Of a stretch of DNA of 16,436 nucleotides, positions 13,523 to 16,436 are shown piece after piece. Position 1 is the stretch's first letter; the number at the start of each line of letters is the position of its first letter. The DNA is taken from positions 1-16,436 of the forward strand of contig CAYFRM010000089.1 in the NCBI GenBank assembly GCA_964345635.1, written 5' to 3'. The notes under the pieces are model-generated. The model did not search any database and was not told where the DNA came from. It worked only from the letters and a program-made list of their open reading frames with translations. Source of the DNA: WVXT01 sp964345635. GTDB lineage: Bacteria > UBA6262 > WVXT01. Position numbers and translations under genes: made by a program.

Positions 13523-13571
13523 GGAGTGTCAAATGAAAGTTTGACCAAGTAAAGCTCTCGCTTTACACTCC
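13523..13571 (-). ncRNA. Compact three-way-junction RNA fold upstream of acsD
   Basis: Read on the minus strand, 49 bases fold completely. A closing stem GGAGT/ACTCC holds the hairpin GTAAAGC-GAGA-GCTTTAC and then, after a 3-base TTG linker, the hairpin GTCAAA-CTTTCA-TTTGAC. All stems are perfect. The first loop, GAGA, is a GNRA tetraloop only on the minus strand, the transcribed strand. It lies in the 113-base gap between the CooC-like gene and acsD, starting 12 bases after the upstream stop. It matches no riboswitch I recognise. It could be an mRNA processing or stability element, a cis-regulator, or a palindromic repeat. Confidence 0.45.
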
Positions 13572-13583
13572 ATTATATGATAA

Positions 13584-14336
13584 CTATAACTTCAGTTTTT
13601 TCATTAATCTGCCAACTGCTTGAAAAGAAGGAGATTCCGCGGGAAGAGAGAGAAGGTCTTCCTCTTTTTCCGAGGCCTCCAGCACCAAAGGATCCTCAGG
13701 TATATTTTCCAAAAGAGATAAACTATCGCTTGTGCTTCGGGAAATGAGAGAAGATATGTCTTTCGATTCCAATGTTCGATTGATAACTAAGTGTATCTCT
13801 TTTATTTTCAATCTTGTTTGCCGGGCAATCTCCTTAATTCTCGCTGCCGATCTGATACTTACCAAGGTGGGGTCGCTAGTAATAAGCAGCACATCCACAT
13901 CGTCGGTAGTTCTCCTGCTCAAATGTTCCATTCCCGCTTCGTTATCCATAACTACATATTTGTACTGCTTAGAAATTCGGGAAAGATATTGCCGGAGTAG
14001 ATTATTCACCGCGCAGTAACAGCCAGGGCCCTCTGGCCGACCCATTACCAGAAGGTCAACCTTATCACCCTCCACCAGGCATTGGTGTAAGCGATAATCC
14101 AAAAAATCGGTCTTGGACATCCCTGCAGGAACCTCCTTGGCCAGAACTTCCTCCCGCAGATCAGCTATAGTCTCTGCAAATTTCATGCCCAGACCGACGT
14201 TCAGATTGGAATTGGGGTCAGCATCGACTGCCAGAACAGGTCCTCTATTTTCTCTTATTAGGTGGAGAATAGCCAGAGTAGCTAAAGTCGTCTTGCCACT
14301 TCCTCCCTTGCCGGCCACGGCAATTATAAAAGCCAT
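13584..14336 (-). CDS. cooC: CooC/AcsF-like nickel-insertion ATPase for CODH/ACS maturation
   Basis: This 250-aa MinD-type P-loop ATPase should drive nickel insertion into CO dehydrogenase or acetyl-CoA synthase. The deviant Walker A motif GKGGSGKTT is at 9-17, AVDADPNSNLNVGLG follows at 36-50, and a C106-Y-C108 pair matches the CxC metal-binding motif of CooC. The segment DNEAGMEHLSRRTT is also typical of the family. It sits between the corrinoid activator and acsD, so it clearly belongs to the acs cluster. CooC (CODH) and AcsF (ACS) are close relatives and I cannot decide which target it serves; the symbol is given on family level. It starts 15 bases after the preceding stop. Confidence 0.9.
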   Translation of the reverse strand: MAFIIAVAGKGGSGKTTLATLAILHLIRENRGPVLAVDADPNSNLNVGLGMKFAETIADLREEVLAKEVPAGMSKTDFLDYRLHQCLVEGDKVDLLVMGRPEGPGCYCAVNNLLRQYLSRISKQYKYVVMDNEAGMEHLSRRTTDDVDVLLITSDPTLVSIRSAARIKEIARQTRLKIKEIHLVINRTLESKDISSLISRSTSDSLSLLENIPEDPLVLEASEKEEDLLSLPAESPSFQAVGRLMKKLKL

Positions 14337-14351
14337 AATCAGTCACCCGAA

Positions 14352-16295
14352 TCAACTCTTTATCAAGTTTTTCACGCTGGGAAAGAGGCTGATATCTGTA
14401 TGCGGCAAAAAAAGTGAAGCTGTGTAGTTATTCATGAATTCCGGCTCTGTGCTCAAATCTACGTAGGTCATCCTTCCCGCAATCTTCTCTGCCTTTCTCA
14501 TCGCCTCCTGGGAAAGGAGACACATCCTTGTTCCGGCAATGGCGCTATTGCCAATAAAAGTGAATCTTTCCAGAGGAATGTCGGGCAGAAGTCCAATCAT
14601 AATTGCTTTTTCCACATCCAGAGCTGTCCCCAGTCCGCCGGCAATAAATACTTGTTCCAGGTCCCGGAAGTTCAAGCCCACCCGTTTCAATAGAACTTCC
14701 ACTCCGGAATAGATTGCTCCTTTTGAGTGTATCAGGTTCTTTATATCAGTCTCGGTTATGACGATGTCCTGCCCCACGGCAGACTTCTTCGCCTCTGCCA
14801 GAACAAATTCCGGACCATCTTCTCCTTTTCTTATTCGTTTCGACGATTCAGGGATTAGCTTTCCCGCCCGGGTGAGCCGACCGCTTTTCAGAAGCTCAGC
14901 TACGCAGTCTACCAGTCCGGCGCCACAGATACCCTTGGGCTTCTCTTCTCCGATAGTGTAGAGTTTGACCTTATCTCTGGAAGCATCTATTTCTACCTTT
15001 TGAATAGCGCCTTTCATCGCGCGAATCCCCCATTTTATTCCTCCCCCTTCAAAACAGGGACCGGCGGAAGTGGAACAGCAAATTAACCAGTCTCTATTTC
15101 CTAAAACTACCTCGCCATTTGTGCCCAGATCCACAAACAGTCCCAGGGTCGGCAAATCGTCCAGTCCCGAAGCTAAAACGCCAGCCGTTATATCCCCGCC
15201 AACGTAACTACTCACTCCCGGGATGCAACAGAGGAGGCCCCGGGGATTAATCTTAATTCCTGCCTCGGCAGCTCTTAAAACAGGAATAAAACTGGCCGTG
15301 GGCACGTACGGTTCCTTTCGTAAGTATTCGGGAGGAACCCGCAACAGGAGGTGAATCATGGTTGTATTCCCGGCACAGGCAACGCCATTAATATCGTTAA
15401 GGGTCAAATCGTTTTCCAAAGCCATTCCCAGGATCAGATTGTTTATTGCATCTATTACCACGTGGTGCAACTTTTCTAACCTATCCTCTCCCTGAGCGAA
15501 AATTATCCGGGAGATAACATCCTCCCCAAAATCGACCTGCGGATTATAGCAGGCTTTTGCGCCCAGGACCTGGCGCTTTCTCAAGTTGACCAGATAAGCC
15601 ACTATTGTCGTTGTCCCGATATCTACTGCCACGCCATAATTTTTATTGGTGGTATCTCCCGGCTCCACCAGCACCACTTCCGTAGTCTCGTTTCGATTAC
15701 CCAGGGTGGCAGTCACTTTCCAGTCACTATCTCTCAAGAGCTTGCTCAATTTCTTGATATTGGCTAAGCCCATTTGCATAATGGGAATCTCCCTCCCCTT
15801 CCTGATTTCCCGATAGACGCGTTCCAGGTCGCCGACATTATCTTCCAGAGTGGGGGGAGAAAGTTCCATGTATAACTTGGTCGAAAGGGGACCGTGGGTG
15901 AATACTCTCTCCAGAGCCGCCTCGGGTCCCTTCTCCACCTCTTCTGCAGGCGTGTAGAGTCCCACCAGCCTTTTAGCTTTTGCCTCCTCAGTGAGAATCT
16001 CCAAACCTTCCAGGCGAGATTCGGCTGGCACTTCGATCTCCATTCTTCCCTTGCAGGTAGTACGGCAGGCAAGAACATAGCCCTTCTTCCTTTCTTCAAC
16101 GCTTAACCGTCCCGTCGGTTCGGTGATGACCTCGCCCTTTCGGACAATAACCTTGCATCGACCGCAGACCCCTTCGCCTCCACAGCTGTTATAAATATGG
16201 ACACCCGCTCTTATTGCTGCGGTCAAAAGGTCCGTGCCGCTGGGAACAGTTACTTCCTTTTTCCAGGGATAAAATATTATCTTACATTTTTCCAT
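14352..16295 (-). CDS. acsV: Corrinoid protein reductive activator with [2Fe-2S] and ASKHA ATPase domains (AcsV type)
   Basis: Proteins of this type use ATP to return inactive Co(II) corrinoid to the active Co(I) state. At 647 aa it has the full family architecture. An N-terminal plant-type [2Fe-2S] ferredoxin domain has ligands C38, C44, C47 and C77. A linker region (about 95-215) follows, and then a C-terminal ASKHA nucleotide-binding domain. That domain has DIGTTT at 225-230, a second phosphate motif LFVDLGTNGEVVLG, GICGAGLVD, and FIAGGLGTALDVEKAIMIG near the end. It directly follows acsC by 15 bases, the same order as in known acs clusters, so AcsCD is its likely substrate. Homologues called RamA or RACo act on other corrinoid proteins, but position favours AcsV. 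Confidence 0.92.
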   Translation of the reverse strand: MEKCKIIFYPWKKEVTVPSGTDLLTAAIRAGVHIYNSCGGEGVCGRCKVIVRKGEVITEPTGRLSVEERKKGYVLACRTTCKGRMEIEVPAESRLEGLEILTEEAKAKRLVGLYTPAEEVEKGPEAALERVFTHGPLSTKLYMELSPPTLEDNVGDLERVYREIRKGREIPIMQMGLANIKKLSKLLRDSDWKVTATLGNRNETTEVVLVEPGDTTNKNYGVAVDIGTTTIVAYLVNLRKRQVLGAKACYNPQVDFGEDVISRIIFAQGEDRLEKLHHVVIDAINNLILGMALENDLTLNDINGVACAGNTTMIHLLLRVPPEYLRKEPYVPTASFIPVLRAAEAGIKINPRGLLCCIPGVSSYVGGDITAGVLASGLDDLPTLGLFVDLGTNGEVVLGNRDWLICCSTSAGPCFEGGGIKWGIRAMKGAIQKVEIDASRDKVKLYTIGEEKPKGICGAGLVDCVAELLKSGRLTRAGKLIPESSKRIRKGEDGPEFVLAEAKKSAVGQDIVITETDIKNLIHSKGAIYSGVEVLLKRVGLNFRDLEQVFIAGGLGTALDVEKAIMIGLLPDIPLERFTFIGNSAIAGTRMCLLSQEAMRKAEKIAGRMTYVDLSTEPEFMNNYTASLFLPHTDISLFPSVKNLIKS

Positions 16296-16310
16296 AATAC
16301 CCTTCGCTTC

Positions 16311-16436
16311 CTATTGCCAGGTCTCTTTCAGATACTTGGGAATTCCCGAACCCTCCTTGGGGCCTACGAGAACTTCCCAGCCACTCTCATCTTCCAATTT
16401 TGCTTTCATTACAGCTACATAGCCGGGAATGATTAT
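16311..16436 (-). CDS. acsC: Corrinoid iron-sulfur protein large subunit AcsC, C-terminal 41 aa
   Basis: Only the last 41 codons are inside the window; the rest lies beyond 16436. The visible end reads IIPGYVAVMKAKLEDESG, then WEVLVGPKEGSGIPKYLKE, and matches the conserved C-terminus of AcsC/CdhE-type large subunits, the cobalamin-binding domain. The stop TAG is at 16311-16313. It lies directly upstream of the corrinoid activator gene, with acsD and acsE further on, which agrees with the assignment. The N-terminal iron-sulfur domain is not visible. Confidence 0.82.
   Translation of the reverse strand: MIIPGYVAVMKAKLEDESGWEVLVGPKEGSGIPKYLKETWQ

Overview
The window is a bacterial energy-metabolism region in which every recognisable gene lies on the minus strand, so transcription runs from high to low coordinates. 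It suggests a strictly anaerobic bacterium that uses the bacterial (tetrahydrofolate-linked) Wood-Ljungdahl pathway. The evidence is corrinoid protein and methyltransferase genes of the AcsC/AcsD/AcsE type, a formate dehydrogenase, a group 4 membrane-bound [NiFe] hydrogenase, the bacterial redox regulator Rex and a textbook sigma-70 promoter. The sequence alone does not fix the lineage; a clostridial acetogen or an uncultivated acetogenic phylum are both possible.

Region A (16436 down to about 6510) looks like one long operon with short gaps or overlaps. In order of transcription it holds: the 3' end of acsC; the ferredoxin/ASKHA corrinoid activator (acsV type); a CooC/AcsF-like nickel-insertion ATPase; acsD; acsE; a cysteine-type formate dehydrogenase catalytic subunit; a HydB/AsrA-like iron-sulfur subunit; mobA; fdhD; and rex. 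The operon thus joins the methyl-transfer half of the CODH/ACS machinery to formate dehydrogenase, two of its cofactor-maturation genes and an NADH-sensing repressor. Two intercistronic gaps hold compact RNA-like folds: a three-way junction before acsD and competing hairpins before acsE.

Region B (6509-4489) starts with a perfect TTGACA-N17-TATAAT promoter and, in the leader, a perfect Rex operator (TTGTGAA-N4-TTCACAA). It drives a second HydB-like iron-sulfur protein and a HydG-like FAD/NAD(P)/[2Fe-2S] reductase. The likely logic is that Rex, made at the end of region A, represses this NAD(H)-linked module until NADH rises.

Region C (4488-1) encodes a formate-hydrogenlyase/Ech-like complex: a 16-cysteine HycB-like ferredoxin, a NuoH/HycD-type membrane subunit, small subunit, NuoC-type subunit, large subunit with all four nickel ligands, and the start of a NuoL/HycC-type antiporter subunit cut by the window edge. 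The five core genes are bracketed by two same-orientation copies of an about 112-bp repeat with inverted CCGTTAGAAC termini. The 349-base gap at 4140-4488 also carries a cluster of palindromes.

Together the genes suggest formate, NAD(H) and H2/proton exchange feeding the methyl branch of carbon fixation, with a membrane hydrogenase conserving energy. The CODH and ACS catalytic subunits, hydrogenase maturation genes and the remaining antiporter genes are not in this window.
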